A stretch of DNA of 64,000 nt from contig JAHNZQ020000308.1 of NCBI GenBank assembly GCA_019155205.2, positions 1,814,681 through 1,878,680 on the forward strand, in the 5' to 3' direction. The DNA comes from Gracilaria vermiculophylla (Eukaryota > Rhodophyta > Florideophyceae > Gracilariales > Gracilariaceae). A model generated the notes under the pieces. That model searched no databases and was not told the DNA's origin. It saw nothing but the letters and a program-made list of their open reading frames with translations. Positions 50,946-61,103 of the stretch are shown piece after piece. The translations under genes were made by a program, and so were the position numbers. How positions within the stretch are numbered: position 1 is the stretch's first letter; every line of letters starts with the position of its first letter.

Positions 50946-52244
50946 ATGCCACTCGTCGGGTTGGATATTGCACGCTACAAGCCAGCCAGACCGTTGTCAC
51001 ACTACGCTGATCTTGGTATTAGTGATACTGGGTCAGTCAGATCAGTCAAGTTTCTCTCAGACGACGTTGTACAATACCTCCAAGATTCAGGAGTAAATTC
51101 TGCTTTATGGGACGGTAGCAAAGGTTTATTTGGTAGGGAGTACGTTTCGAACAGGGCGCCTTTTTCAGCACCGAAAGATAGACAGGCACTTTATCAACGA
51201 TACCTGGATTTACGCAGAGGGTTGCCATCACATAAGACTTTGCAGCAACTCCACAATAACTTGGAGATTCAAATGAGAACGCAGAGGCAGATAACAACAT
51301 CCGTCCACGACATTGAACAGGAACTTGAGCAGCTGAGAAAAGCACAACAATTATGTGCACGGGAGGAAGGAGAAGATTCCCAGAGGGTTCGAGAACTAAC
51401 GCAACAAATTAGGCGTCTCGAGTCTGACTGCGCCGCTTCGAAATCAGCCGCGGATAAAATCCAAAACAAAGTGAAGCAGTCTAGAACCCAAACGTCGGAA
51501 AGCGAAACAGGATGCTTGCGTCGAGTAGCCTTACTTCGTAGCCTTGTCAACAGCATGAACAAAGACGAGCGGCCGAATGACCGCACTAAAGCAGATATGA
51601 ACGAATTCAGGAGATTGGCGCGGGAAGCAGATGAAAAATCGAGTAGGACTTGTATGGATTATATGCAAATCAGAAGAGTGTACATTGACGCAAAGACAGG
51701 AATTATGCACTTGTACAATCTAGAAAGCATTTTGAAGGGTATGCTCGAGCATTTGGAAGTGTATATGAGGAGCTCGTCTGTTCCCTTCATGGAATCGGAA
51801 TCGCAAGTCACATTCGCACACAAGGGGTATGTCCGTAGGCAATGGACTCTAGCGACCTCCAATTTTGGCACAACCCTTCCTTTCGTTAAGAGTACGAGCC
51901 TCTTAAGTGCCCGTGGGATAGTTCAAGAACAGCTTCAGAATCATGACAGAAATTCATCTGATTCTGGAACACATGAAACAGGCGTCTTTAAAGAAAATCC
52001 TCGATTACTTCCGAGCTACTTGCGCATTAGGCTTCGTCATCTGTTTAACAAAAAATCTCTTACGATTCATCTCCACAAAGATGCAGCCAAGGCGTACAAA
52101 GAGATAAATTTGCTGTATGATGTACATGAGCGAACTGTGAAAGAAGCATTGGAAGTGCTTCAACAGAAGGAAGTTGAAAATCGAAGAGCTCATGATGATC
52201 TAATAGTAAGATGGGAAAGCTTGCTTGGAATTCAAAACGACTGA
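50946..52244 (+). CDS. Coiled-coil protein, unidentified
   Basis: The protein has 432 residues. Residues 1-80 form an apparently folded start (GLDIARYKPARPLSHYADLG, FLSDDVVQYLQDSGVN). Residues about 95-185 have strong heptad character (LEIQMRTQRQITTSVHDIEQ and RVRELTQQIRRLESD). A middle region is more mixed, and the last 60 residues return to charged helix. This layout is seen in spindle and centrosome subunits such as augmin components, but I cannot identify one. No signal or membrane segment. A single long frame with normal composition supports a real gene. Confidence 0.7.
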   Translation: MPLVGLDIARYKPARPLSHYADLGISDTGSVRSVKFLSDDVVQYLQDSGVNSALWDGSKGLFGREYVSNRAPFSAPKDRQALYQRYLDLRRGLPSHKTLQQLHNNLEIQMRTQRQITTSVHDIEQELEQLRKAQQLCAREEGEDSQRVRELTQQIRRLESDCAASKSAADKIQNKVKQSRTQTSESETGCLRRVALLRSLVNSMNKDERPNDRTKADMNEFRRLAREADEKSSRTCMDYMQIRRVYIDAKTGIMHLYNLESILKGMLEHLEVYMRSSSVPFMESESQVTFAHKGYVRRQWTLATSNFGTTLPFVKSTSLLSARGIVQEQLQNHDRNSSDSGTHETGVFKENPRLLPSYLRIRLRHLFNKKSLTIHLHKDAAKAYKEINLLYDVHERTVKEALEVLQQKEVENRRAHDDLIVRWESLLGIQND

Positions 52245-53068
52245 TGGCTTCGTGAGCGGATTATCACTACGGAAGATTCCCTTCTATTACATCATTTCAA
52301 ATTTCGATTAGCCCTTGAAATCGAAAACAAAAGCGCGATGCGTACTCATCAGCCCACGAATGGACACATGGCCACACACCAACAAGATATTTCGCATGGA
52401 TGTTGGTCTATTTGAACCCCCATTCTATCTTCCTGACGCATGCTATAGTTGGTTACTGTTTTACTAACATGTAAGCAATAGAGATAAGCCTTATCATAAC
52501 GTTTCGTAGGACAGAAGCACGGGCTTCGGAGGTACCGTCATTGAGAACGCATAATCAAAGTATGGCGAGAGAATATGTGTGTTTAAGGGAAATAGGATAT
52601 CATTTCACACTGTAACCCGTTACCCTTGGCACGCCTGTTATATTCACTAGCTAGTTGAGCGTCCATGTCATTTCAATACAATGTTTTCCTAGACACAGAA
52701 TAAATGTCATGAAATGAAGTCGACGTGGAGTTAACTTAGATACAGCTCTCAGCTGAAGAAGGTGGCAAAGCTTACGTCAGAATGTGAAAATGTTCTCATT
52801 CAGCAAGTTTCCTAGGGAAACAATGAATGTTCGTCGATGATATGAGAAGTCTATCTAACCGATAAACAAAAGTAAACGAACAGGAATGATGGTATTGTCA
52901 GCCACAGGGATATGTACATGGTACGGCAAACTGAATATGGGCTAACAACCACGGAGCTGCGAGTCCAAGAATTGCGAGCTAAAATCAATGCAAGAATCAG
53001 CTTAAGAGACGGGAAAACCGAAAAACAAGACAGAAAATGAAACCACGACGATTGGATGGACGCCAAGA
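52245..53068. other. Intergenic between convergent genes, no gene seen
   Basis: About 820 bp of 3' flanking sequence for the coiled-coil gene and the two-module glycosyltransferase. Nothing else is supported. Confidence 0.55.
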
Positions 53069-55447
53069 TTACGAGCGCTGAGACATGCGTCGTTTCAGCA
53101 ACGAAAGAACCTCTAAAACAGACGTGGGCGGACGCCCGTCGTTAACCATATCCCGGCACGTCGAAAGTGCATACAGTTCTGCAATTTCTCGTGTCGTGTC
53201 TCTGATTTCCTGCGTAGCTCCGTACAATACGGGTTCGTCGACGGCGGCTGAAACTTCTGAAGATGACGGCAGCAGCTTCCGTGTGACATCCACAACGCTG
53301 CGCTCAGCACCACTGACGAAAAACAATGTGCTTTCACCTGTATGAAGTCGGAGTCGCTTCACCATAGCATCTATTCCTCTCTGACGTATACCGGGGCCGA
53401 GGTAAACACCTACATGATCTGAAACTGCTCCAAGCTTGTTCACATGAGACGCTAGCGCCGAAGAAGGAGTTAATGATGCAAACGCACGCGACCTTTCAGA
53501 AGGTGTCTGCAACGGAAAAGCGCCCTCCATCCTTAGAAGAACGTTTCTTTTCCCTGATACTTTGCCTCTGAGGACATCAAGTACCTCTTGAGCCGCCTTA
53601 TTCTCGTCATCATGTGACCCCGTACGAAACTCGGTCATTGTCTCGAACGCAGCATCGGATCGAGCACAAATCTCAAGGGAGTGGCGACATTTCCATCTTC
53701 CGATTTGATAAATGCGCGCCCCTTTGCGTTTGGATGAAATTGAAAGGTCGTCATCCAAAAGAAAACCACTATTATCAACATCGAAAAAGTCGGTTATGCG
53801 TGGTGTAGGTTCCTCCCGAGAGCCAGAACTCCATGCAAGAAACAGAGGTCTCTCATAAATAATAGCCAGTGCCAGAGCGGAAGACATTGCGAGCAAACGT
53901 TGAGGCACGGATCCTCCCACTTCAGCAAAGATGAGCCCAGACGAAAATCGTGACTTCGCTGATTTGCTCAGTGCAGCAAGCGAGCGAGCTAGTTCTGAGC
54001 GTGAACGGTTGATCTCTGTCAACACGCTCCAGGGAAAACCGTACACATCGTGAAGCAATCGATTGGTGCTTTCGTCTACGATTGAGGAACGTTGCTCGAG
54101 CGATAGCTGATCAAGAAGTGGGACAGGCGTTTTTTGGGGTCTTGCCGCAATGAAACGCGCATCCCGCGAGAATATATCGAAAGTATAAACGGTCCTTTCT
54201 GTTGGGGCTACATCTTGCCAGTTGGAAAGAATGGAAACTGCTTGACTGTTCAATTCGGTTTCCATTGAGGGTCCCATGGAAAGATGTTGGTTCGCGGATC
54301 TTAGATCGTCTCCATGATTCATATGGAACAAGGTGGCAGGCTGAATATCCAGTGGAACAAGCCGTTCCCCCTCTGGAGTGCCATTGGCTTGCAGGCGGGA
54401 ATAGAGATCAGAGTCATCCCAACCATAAGTAGCAATGCGCTCATCATAACCGTGAACACGTGCTATGTGATCCGCACGAGCAAGAAAGACACCTGCGAGA
54501 TGTTTTTGGTTTTCGTCCGCAGCTTTTCTCCAGTCAAAACGGTAAAAGAAGGAAGACTGCGGATGCTTCATTTGCAGTGGATGACGGTCGAAAAAACTTT
54601 GGCGAACCTCGGTATCACAATCGACTTTGAAAATCCATTCGCCAGTCGCAAGCGAAAATGCAAGATTATAGGCTCGGGACAGCACCCATTGACCCGGTTC
54701 TTTTACGGTAACAACGGACACCTTCGGGCCAGCCGTGATTCTGACAACCTCCTCAAGGGGAACATGGTCTGGAGGTCTGGTGCCCCAATCAACGAGCAAA
54801 ATATCATCTTGTGGCCTGACAGCTTTCAACCAGCCCGGCAATGCTGTCTGCAAGAAAGCTGTGCGGTCCCTGCATGCTGCGACGAGTGTTACAGATCCTT
54901 TCTTCCTTCTACTACGAATGTACCTGATGTGCTGAAGGCTAGCATCTTTGAGAACTGGAGTTGGAGGCGGTGCCAGCGCATGCGCTAAAGAATCTGATGA
55001 CGGCCAGTATTCGATGGGTGACAGCCCTTTTTGAACGCGATCTACATTGATTTGATGTGGGGAATTGGCAGAAGAGTTTGCGCGCCCAAGAAAGAAGCGT
55101 AGCGGAATGAAGATGAGCGTAAAAAGCAGAAAGAAGAGCAGTAGAAAGAGTGCGAGTAGGCGGAATCGCGCGTATGGGAGGCGAGACGGATGTGTACGGA
55201 GCAAGTAAGCCAAAGAAGAAGCCAGGCGATGGGGGAGAGAGGTAGATATGCGAGAGGATTTCGTGGAGGGAGAAAAGGAGGCGGCTGAGCTCGGAGATTG
55301 AGGGAAGTAGGGCGATGAGTGGGAGTGAGATAGAGATGGTATGCGAGAAGAGCGGCGAACGTGGGCTTTTGTAACGACTCCAGGAACGAGGGCAGAGGAA
55401 GAAGCAGAGCGCGTGGCGCGGCGCGGCGCGGGGGAAGAAGGCTGCAT
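53069..55447 (-). CDS. Type II membrane protein with two glycosyltransferase-like modules
   Basis: The protein has 792 residues. A basic Ser-rich cytosolic tail (1-95) precedes one transmembrane anchor (about 97-118). Module 1 (about 185-385) is a GT-A fold: SVTLVAACRDRTAFL, NLAFSLATGEWIFKVDCDTE with a DxD-type motif at 276-278, and GYDERIATYGWDDSDLYSRL (GWDDSD at 342-347), like the C-terminal part of beta-1,4-galactosyltransferase and chondroitin-synthase enzymes. Module 2 (about 500-790) resembles fucosyltransferases of the NodZ/GT37 type, whose start reads GGLGNRLLALASAFxxAL; here it is GGSVPQRLLAMSSALALAI, so the nucleotide-sugar loop is altered. A bifunctional enzyme, or one active and one inactive module, is possible. 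Likely Golgi. Divergent from the LRR gene. Confidence 0.78.
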   Translation of the reverse strand: MQPSSPAPRRATRSASSSALVPGVVTKAHVRRSSRIPSLSHSHSSPYFPQSPSSAASFSPSTKSSRISTSLPHRLASSLAYLLRTHPSRLPYARFRLLALFLLLFFLLFTLIFIPLRFFLGRANSSANSPHQINVDRVQKGLSPIEYWPSSDSLAHALAPPPTPVLKDASLQHIRYIRSRRKKGSVTLVAACRDRTAFLQTALPGWLKAVRPQDDILLVDWGTRPPDHVPLEEVVRITAGPKVSVVTVKEPGQWVLSRAYNLAFSLATGEWIFKVDCDTEVRQSFFDRHPLQMKHPQSSFFYRFDWRKAADENQKHLAGVFLARADHIARVHGYDERIATYGWDDSDLYSRLQANGTPEGERLVPLDIQPATLFHMNHGDDLRSANQHLSMGPSMETELNSQAVSILSNWQDVAPTERTVYTFDIFSRDARFIAARPQKTPVPLLDQLSLEQRSSIVDESTNRLLHDVYGFPWSVLTEINRSRSELARSLAALSKSAKSRFSSGLIFAEVGGSVPQRLLAMSSALALAIIYERPLFLAWSSGSREEPTPRITDFFDVDNSGFLLDDDLSISSKRKGARIYQIGRWKCRHSLEICARSDAAFETMTEFRTGSHDDENKAAQEVLDVLRGKVSGKRNVLLRMEGAFPLQTPSERSRAFASLTPSSALASHVNKLGAVSDHVGVYLGPGIRQRGIDAMVKRLRLHTGESTLFFVSGAERSVVDVTRKLLPSSSEVSAAVDEPVLYGATQEIRDTTREIAELYALSTCRDMVNDGRPPTSVLEVLSLLKRRMSQRS

Positions 55448-55879
55448 GAAAAGGCAGATGGAAGGGGAAACGATGGGGAAGGGCTGTGAAGCAGACGGTA
55501 CCTGGACGAGGTCGGGGAAGATGGGGGGAGCACTACATGCTTTGTTGACACAGGCGGTAGGGAGGGGGGCAGGGGCGGTTGAGCCTCACACGTGTGCCGT
55601 CAGCAGGGGCGTGCGAAGCGTCGTGATGAGCTTTTGCTTCGCATGTTTGAGAGCGCGCGACGTGCCCTCAGTGGTGTAAGGACCGTTGCGTTGGCCTCCC
55701 ATGCATTGTGGAACGTTGTCCACCCTCTCCGCTCCTAAATCATCCCCCTCTCCCCATTTTGCTAGCATACTTCTCAGTACTCGCATGATATTTTCTTGAA
55801 ACCGTTTGTACGTGCGTCATTTTTCGCGCTTCATCCTGGTCACCTTCACCCTGCTTTTGACTACCACCCCCTCAGAATC
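55448..55879. promoter_or_regulatory. Bidirectional intergenic region with a CACGTG box
   Basis: 432 bp separate two divergent start codons. The palindrome ACACGTGT lies at 55588-55595 (CACGTG at 55589-55594). No TATA box was noticed. The promoter role is inferred from position. Confidence 0.5.
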
Positions 55880-57085
55880 ATGGGCGCTTCAGCTAGCAAG
55901 AGCGCCTCGAAGAGCGCTTCTGCTGCCGACACTGGGCACAACTCAAACGCTGATGCTTCTGCTGTCGCTATCACCGATGACGCAGTCCCCGACCCAGCCC
56001 TAGATGCGGAACCCGAGGACACGCGACCGTCATCGTCAGAAGCCCCCGCCAACTCCTCCGCGCTCAATGAGCTCCCGGGCAAAAAGAAGGTTGAAGACAT
56101 CAAGTTTCACAATCCACACAATGACGATACAAATCAGACGGGCCTCAGCGTCTACGAGATGCGTATCCAAGAGAGTTTCTATTCCACTCCGGAACGTCCG
56201 AGGAGCAAAGCGTATGCAGCTGCCAAAGAAGCTGCCGCTGCAAGAAAAGCTGCGAAGGCCGAACGTAAGGCGCAGCGCGCTCGGAAGAAAAGCAGCGCCA
56301 AGGTCGAGACCGAAGAAGAGCTCGTGCCACACACAGTCAATTGGGCTATTCACAACTCAAAGAAACTTGGTGTGCTCAATATGTCCAGGATGGACCTCAC
56401 AACTATACCAGACGTAATTTTTGAGTCCATGCCTGGCACACTGCGTATCATTAATGTATCGTTTAACCGATTCGAGGAGCTTGATCCTCGTTTGTGCGAC
56501 TATGTGCTGGTGCGACGCCTTATTGCCAACGGCAATCTTCTTTCTTCCGTGCCATCCGCCATATGTCGAATGACAGCGCTGAAAAAGCTGGACCTTGCGC
56601 GTAACAAGCTCACAGCATTGCCCGATGCGTTTGGTGGAATGCGTCACTTGGAGCACGTCGATCTCAGTGGCAATCTACTCAACGAGCTTCCACCCTCATT
56701 CGGTGCTCTGGACCTCACGTCACTCAATTTAAGTCATAATAAGTTTACTATTGCTCCATTGGAGATCACATCAATGGAGATGCTCCTCGATCTTGACATG
56801 AGCGAAAACCAGCTAATCGCAATTCCTGATGAGTACATGTCACTTCGCAGTCTCAGTGCCTTGACGTTGGATGCCAACCGTATCTCAGATTTTCCCGATG
56901 CAATACTCCAAGTCTGTAAGGATCTTGTTTCACTGCGTCTGCGAGCGAACCCAATTAAGATGAACGTTTTGGAGGCCAAACCTGCGTACGATGAATTCAA
57001 AGAACGTCGGCGGATTAAGTTTAAGCGACAACTTGACACTGGCAGTATGACGATTGAAGATCTAAACCCTGCGGATACAAACTAA
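55880..57085 (+). CDS. LRRC57-like leucine-rich-repeat protein with predicted N-myristoylation
   Basis: The protein has 401 residues from the ATG at 55880, in the context AATCATGG. The start MGASASKS fits an N-myristoylation signal (Gly2, Ser6, Lys7), as in LRRC57. Residues about 10-75 are acidic, and 125-165 are an Ala/Lys/Arg-rich helix. Leucine-rich repeats run from about 180 to 355, with units such as LKKLDLARNKLTALPDAFG and LEHVDLSGNLLNELPPSFG. The end (AYDEFKERRRIKFKRQL) matches the LRRC57 tail. The family is membrane-attached in animals with unknown function. An in-frame extension upstream lacks an ATG. Converges with the ERG2-type gene. Confidence 0.83.
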   Translation: MGASASKSASKSASAADTGHNSNADASAVAITDDAVPDPALDAEPEDTRPSSSEAPANSSALNELPGKKKVEDIKFHNPHNDDTNQTGLSVYEMRIQESFYSTPERPRSKAYAAAKEAAAARKAAKAERKAQRARKKSSAKVETEEELVPHTVNWAIHNSKKLGVLNMSRMDLTTIPDVIFESMPGTLRIINVSFNRFEELDPRLCDYVLVRRLIANGNLLSSVPSAICRMTALKKLDLARNKLTALPDAFGGMRHLEHVDLSGNLLNELPPSFGALDLTSLNLSHNKFTIAPLEITSMEMLLDLDMSENQLIAIPDEYMSLRSLSALTLDANRISDFPDAILQVCKDLVSLRLRANPIKMNVLEAKPAYDEFKERRRIKFKRQLDTGSMTIEDLNPADTN

Positions 57086-57662
57086 TCCAACTGAGTTCTT
57101 CTGAGCCCTTATCCCTGTTTCGGTTCATATTTAATGCCTTCACCCGAATATTTTTACTTTTCTCATCATTCACTGTTTTTCTATTCACTTCATCGACACG
57201 ATAGTGGTTGATGACGATATTAACTGCTTTGTTCTGCCGCTGAAGTGGTTGAGATCTGTCGGATTTCATACCAGCTGCATTCACAAACAGGCATGCGAGG
57301 TTCTGGCCTATGTCAAATATGTTTTGGAAGACGTTCAGATGATGCATAGCTCCTCTTCAAACCACCATCAAACCGAACGAAATGGCTAATCGCACTTGCA
57401 GCCGCAGATTGAACTTTCCGAAGGGCTGCGATAATGACAAGGACAGTGCACCGCGACGATGAGAATATCCATCACCGTGGCTTCTGGGAAAGACCAAAAT
57501 AAAAAAAAACGAAGGTCAAAAAGTCGACGAGGTTCTTACATAGAAACTCTGCTACACGTGAGTTCAATGCTCGCATTAGATTACATAGTCCTATTAAATA
57601 CACATGAACTCAAAATCAAAAGTAGACACCATTTAGTACCCACATTGATGTATGGAATTGCA
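57086..57662. other. Intergenic between convergent genes, no gene seen
   Basis: About 580 bp of shared 3' flank. A plus-strand frame at 57459-57869 is antisense to the second exon of the sterol isomerase gene and has no features of its own. Confidence 0.55.
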
Positions 57663-58398
57663 CTATGCTTTCAATTGTGTACGTATCTGAGTAAGCACAC
57701 CTCGCGTGGAAACGACCACTGTTTCCCAGACGGTGAGAAAATCAAAAGTGCTGAAGAAACTATCTGCAAATCCAAATGGCAGCATAGACAGTATGTTACC
57801 CCTCGCATATTCCAAAGCCCAGGAATCCGGCTTCATCAAGTACTGCTTACAAGACCCCCGTGGCAATAAGTGCTGGTTACCTGGTTTAAAGACCTCACGT
57901 TCTAGAGAGCCGGGCGAAGCTGCCCACTGTTCCCCGTGCAAAATGGTGAACCAGTCGTCAGCCATAAAGCGACCACTGTTATATTTTTGTTGTTAGTAAG
58001 CAATTCGCCAATCGATTTGGAATGCTGAAAACGTACGTGTGACCAGCAGTCCCGACGGGAGTGCCGAATATAATGACATATTCAATCAATGATATGTGCA
58101 AGACAAGCATGCTCCCCATAGCTCCACCGGCATTGTTGAAAAGCCATGGCGGATCATTTAAGATGTACTTCGGATATCTATCGCGCAATTGATTTACCAC
58201 GTGATCTATAGTGGTCTTAACGGTACCATTTTCGCTTCGAGAGTTTGATATCGCTGTACGTGCTATGTCGGCCATCGATTCAGGGGTGAACACCGGTTGA
58301 GGGGGTCTGAAGTACAACGCTGTGAAAACTGCGATTAGCAATCCCGCGACGGCAAACTTGGCCGAGGGCAGCGGAGAATCTGGGATGAAGGGCTTCAT
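57663..58398 (-). CDS. ERG2: ERG2-type C-8 sterol isomerase / sigma-1 receptor homologue, two exons
   Basis: Exons 58398-58037 and 57975-57663 join in frame to 224 residues (yeast Erg2 has 222). The intron is 61 bp with donor GTACGT, a perfect TACTAAC branch (complement of 57992-57998) and a CAG acceptor. An N-terminal membrane segment (FAVAGLLIAVFTALYF) is followed by NNAGGAMGSMLVLHISLIEY, GTPVGTAGHT joined across the intron to GRFMADDWFTILHGEQW, then LPRGSCKQY and WALEYARG, all diagnostic. In fungi Erg2 moves the sterol double bond from C-8 to C-7 in the ER; the animal relative is a ligand-binding chaperone. Glu and Asp residues of the ligand pocket appear present. Enzyme activity is inferred. 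Confidence 0.92.
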
Positions 58399-59468
58399 GT
58401 AATTGTAGTGTGCCGTTCGGCTGCTCCTTTACCGGAGCAGAAAGTAGCGAGCAAAGATGGCCAATGGTGCTTGCCTTCGCTAAACCAGAGATTCCTTTCA
58501 GCGTCGAAGACGAGCTCAAGTGGCTGGCACACAAATGATGGAGAGTGGTTTAAAAACCAGGTATCGTGTCACAAGATGGCATGTGACTGCTTGAATCAGA
58601 GATCCCCGTAAAAAATCAGATCCGTACAGTATTACTGTAAGGCATAGTAAGCGAAGTTTCACCTCTAAAAAGTATTGAACATGCACATCAAAAGTGTTCA
58701 CGGGTTCCTGATTTTTTACACGGAGGAATGACTGATACACCAAAAACCCCATCATACGTAACAATGGAGGGTGAAAGGACAAAAGGGATAAAACGCTACA
58801 ACACACGGCACATATTACTCGAGTTTTCCAACGCCGCATGGTGTTAAATCCCGAAGCTTCGTTCGCCTTGCCTCTTCCATGGTTCCCGAAAGACCAGCCG
58901 CTGAGCATTTGCTGTACATTGCTCAAAATGTGAGTAAAGAGTATAGCTCTGCATCCGGGTCAAGATCAACCCCACAGACTATTTTGTATTGAGAGTTTTT
59001 GATCGTATCCATAGAAGATGCCAGAGCATTTCAGGTGGAACAACGGGAGAGCAAATGCTTGGAGCCCGGGAATCTTTCCTTCTGTGTTCGTGGTTTCAAA
59101 TGCGTTTGGAGGCATTCCTCGAAAGCCTTGTTACGGGAAACTGCGCTGTCAATCTTCACAATTCTAAATTCGAAGCGTACTCGGTGTTGACTACGGCCTG
59201 CACAGCTGACATAAGCCATAACGCGCCTTTTCTGAGTGATCAATCGAGTTTATAGCGCTCAAGACCGATGAAAACGATGCTTATGGCAGATTCGTATGCA
59301 CAAGACCCTACCTCCTCTACTTAGAACTTTGCTGGCACTTTTTGGCTACATTTTATAATGAAAAGGTTAACAGAATAGAAACACTCCTAGAGAAGACACT
59401 GTCTATATACCTTACGTTACGAGCTTCCAGGCCGGAATTCGAAAGTAACGCTCTCCCTTACTCTAATC
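58399..59468. other. Intergenic upstream of the ERG2-type gene
   Basis: About 1.1 kb. A minus-strand frame from an ATG at 58908 down to 58516 encodes up to 130 residues with a hydrophobic stretch, but a GTAATA donor after GFNTMRRWKTR and no recognised relatives leave it unresolved. Not called as a gene. Confidence 0.4.
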
Positions 59469-61103
59469 TTAATCAACCTCGTCGGCTAAATTGCTCGTAA
59501 AGCCACTCTTATTCTCAAGGCCAATGTCCGCCGCTGAGGTACCATTGCTGGAGGGAGGCACGTCTGTGCTGTCAGTTTTAGGACCAGCATCATCACCGCC
59601 AGAAGCCCCCGGAGTGCCTCCCATCATACTGGCCATAACAGCCTGAACTACCGGACCAACGTCTGGGTCACTGATGTACTTCAATACGTTGGACATGGCC
59701 TTGTCAGGTGCAGACCCTTGCAATTCTGTGAATATCGTCATCAGCTTTTCCCTCACTTCAGGTTTCTTCATTTTTTCTTTCACTTCATTCGATAGATTAA
59801 GTCCACTCAGAAGTCCATCTAGTCCAGCCATTCCTTCAGGCATGTCACCCTGAGTTGGCTTAAAATTTGTCTCCGCTGTCTCTCTGGCCTTTTCTTCTTC
59901 GTACCTCTTCAAAGCCTCTTTTCTTCTCTGCTCTCTCTCCTTCTTTTCTTTCAAAGCGACTCGATCCCTCTTCTTTGCCTCTCTCTTCAATCTCAGTTCC
60001 CGAATTTGATTCCACCTCATTTCAACTTCAGTTTCAGCTTTTCCTGCCTCTTCATCGAAGTCCAAAGCGTTTCCTTTCTGTAAATCTTTTGCAGCAAGTT
60101 CCCATTCTCCCAACAATGCATACGCCTTGCCTCTTGTTTTGAGAGCTTTGGCAGAGCTCTCGTTTTCCTTGAGCGCTGTTTCGCAGTCACGAATCGCAGC
60201 GTACGGACGCTTTAAGTGCAACAATACCTCCGCCCTCTTCGCCAAAGCCAGTGTGGATGGCTTTATATTCATGAGCTCGTTGTACTTTTCCAATGCAGCC
60301 GTCCAGTTGGCATCGGCAGCCAATTGTGAGGCTTCCTGCTTGAGCTCCATCATATTATCAGTATCAGCTTCAGAAAGTTCAGCATGAATATCACCCAGAG
60401 GCAAAACTTGTGGGTTCACGTCACGTTCTTCTAATGGTAGAACTCCAGCGTCCCTATTAAACTCTTCAATCAAGGACTTCTCTTCAAGAATCGCTTTCTC
60501 TTCGTCATCATCATCGAGCTCGTTCTCTTTCTGCACTTCAGGTTGAGCACTGTCTTGCTCAGTGTTCATATCTCGTTGTTCAGTCTCCTGACCATTATCG
60601 GTTTGCATTTCTTCGTTCTTGCTCATACTGCTTTCAGCAGCTTTCTTGATCATCATTTCGAGTTTCTTCGGATCAGCACCCATAAATGAGTCGACCTCAG
60701 CACCATCCTTGAACATGCGGAAGGTTGGCATAGCAGAAATGTTCATTTCTTTGGCTAAATCCATTGCTTGATCCACATCAAACCTGGCAAATATTACAGA
60801 CCCCTGGTATTCTTCAGCGAGACGCTCGTAAGTAGGTGAAATGGCTTTACATGGACCACACCATGTAGCAAAGGCATCTACGACGATCGGAATGCTACCT
60901 GCTTCGGAAAGTAAAGCGTTCCACGACGGTAGGCTGTCCACAGTGCGAACCGGAACGGGTTGCAGATCAGCTGATGGAAGTTCAGCGCCCAAGGATACCA
61001 TGAAAGATCGTAGAAAGGCAAGACGGGAGTCATGAATCGCAGACGGATTTTGCTGTAGATAAGCAACAAGGCGTTCCGCATTCTCGATTGATGAAGCATC
61101 CAT
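59469..61103 (-). CDS. HIP-like Hsp70-interacting protein with an internal thioredoxin domain
   Basis: The protein has 544 residues. Residues 5-45 resemble the Hip_N dimerisation domain (LVAYLQQNPSAIHDSRLAFL). A full thioredoxin domain covers about 52-155, with active site WCGPC (Cys82, Cys85) and cis-Pro in SAMPTF. An acidic linker follows (165-245). Three TPR units lie at about 251-352 (ELKQEASQLAADANWTAALE, LKTRGKAYALLGEWELAAKD), then a charged helix and an STI1/DP-type domain near 430-500. Hip (ST13) slows ADP release from Hsp70; plant TDX adds a thioredoxin at the C-terminus. Here the thioredoxin sits between Hip_N and the TPRs. A cytosolic redox co-chaperone is the likely role; the predicted protein has no leader. 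Confidence 0.88.
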   Translation of the reverse strand: MDASSIENAERLVAYLQQNPSAIHDSRLAFLRSFMVSLGAELPSADLQPVPVRTVDSLPSWNALLSEAGSIPIVVDAFATWCGPCKAISPTYERLAEEYQGSVIFARFDVDQAMDLAKEMNISAMPTFRMFKDGAEVDSFMGADPKKLEMMIKKAAESSMSKNEEMQTDNGQETEQRDMNTEQDSAQPEVQKENELDDDDEEKAILEEKSLIEEFNRDAGVLPLEERDVNPQVLPLGDIHAELSEADTDNMMELKQEASQLAADANWTAALEKYNELMNIKPSTLALAKRAEVLLHLKRPYAAIRDCETALKENESSAKALKTRGKAYALLGEWELAAKDLQKGNALDFDEEAGKAETEVEMRWNQIRELRLKREAKKRDRVALKEKKEREQRRKEALKRYEEEKARETAETNFKPTQGDMPEGMAGLDGLLSGLNLSNEVKEKMKKPEVREKLMTIFTELQGSAPDKAMSNVLKYISDPDVGPVVQAVMASMMGGTPGASGGDDAGPKTDSTDVPPSSNGTSAADIGLENKSGFTSNLADEVD

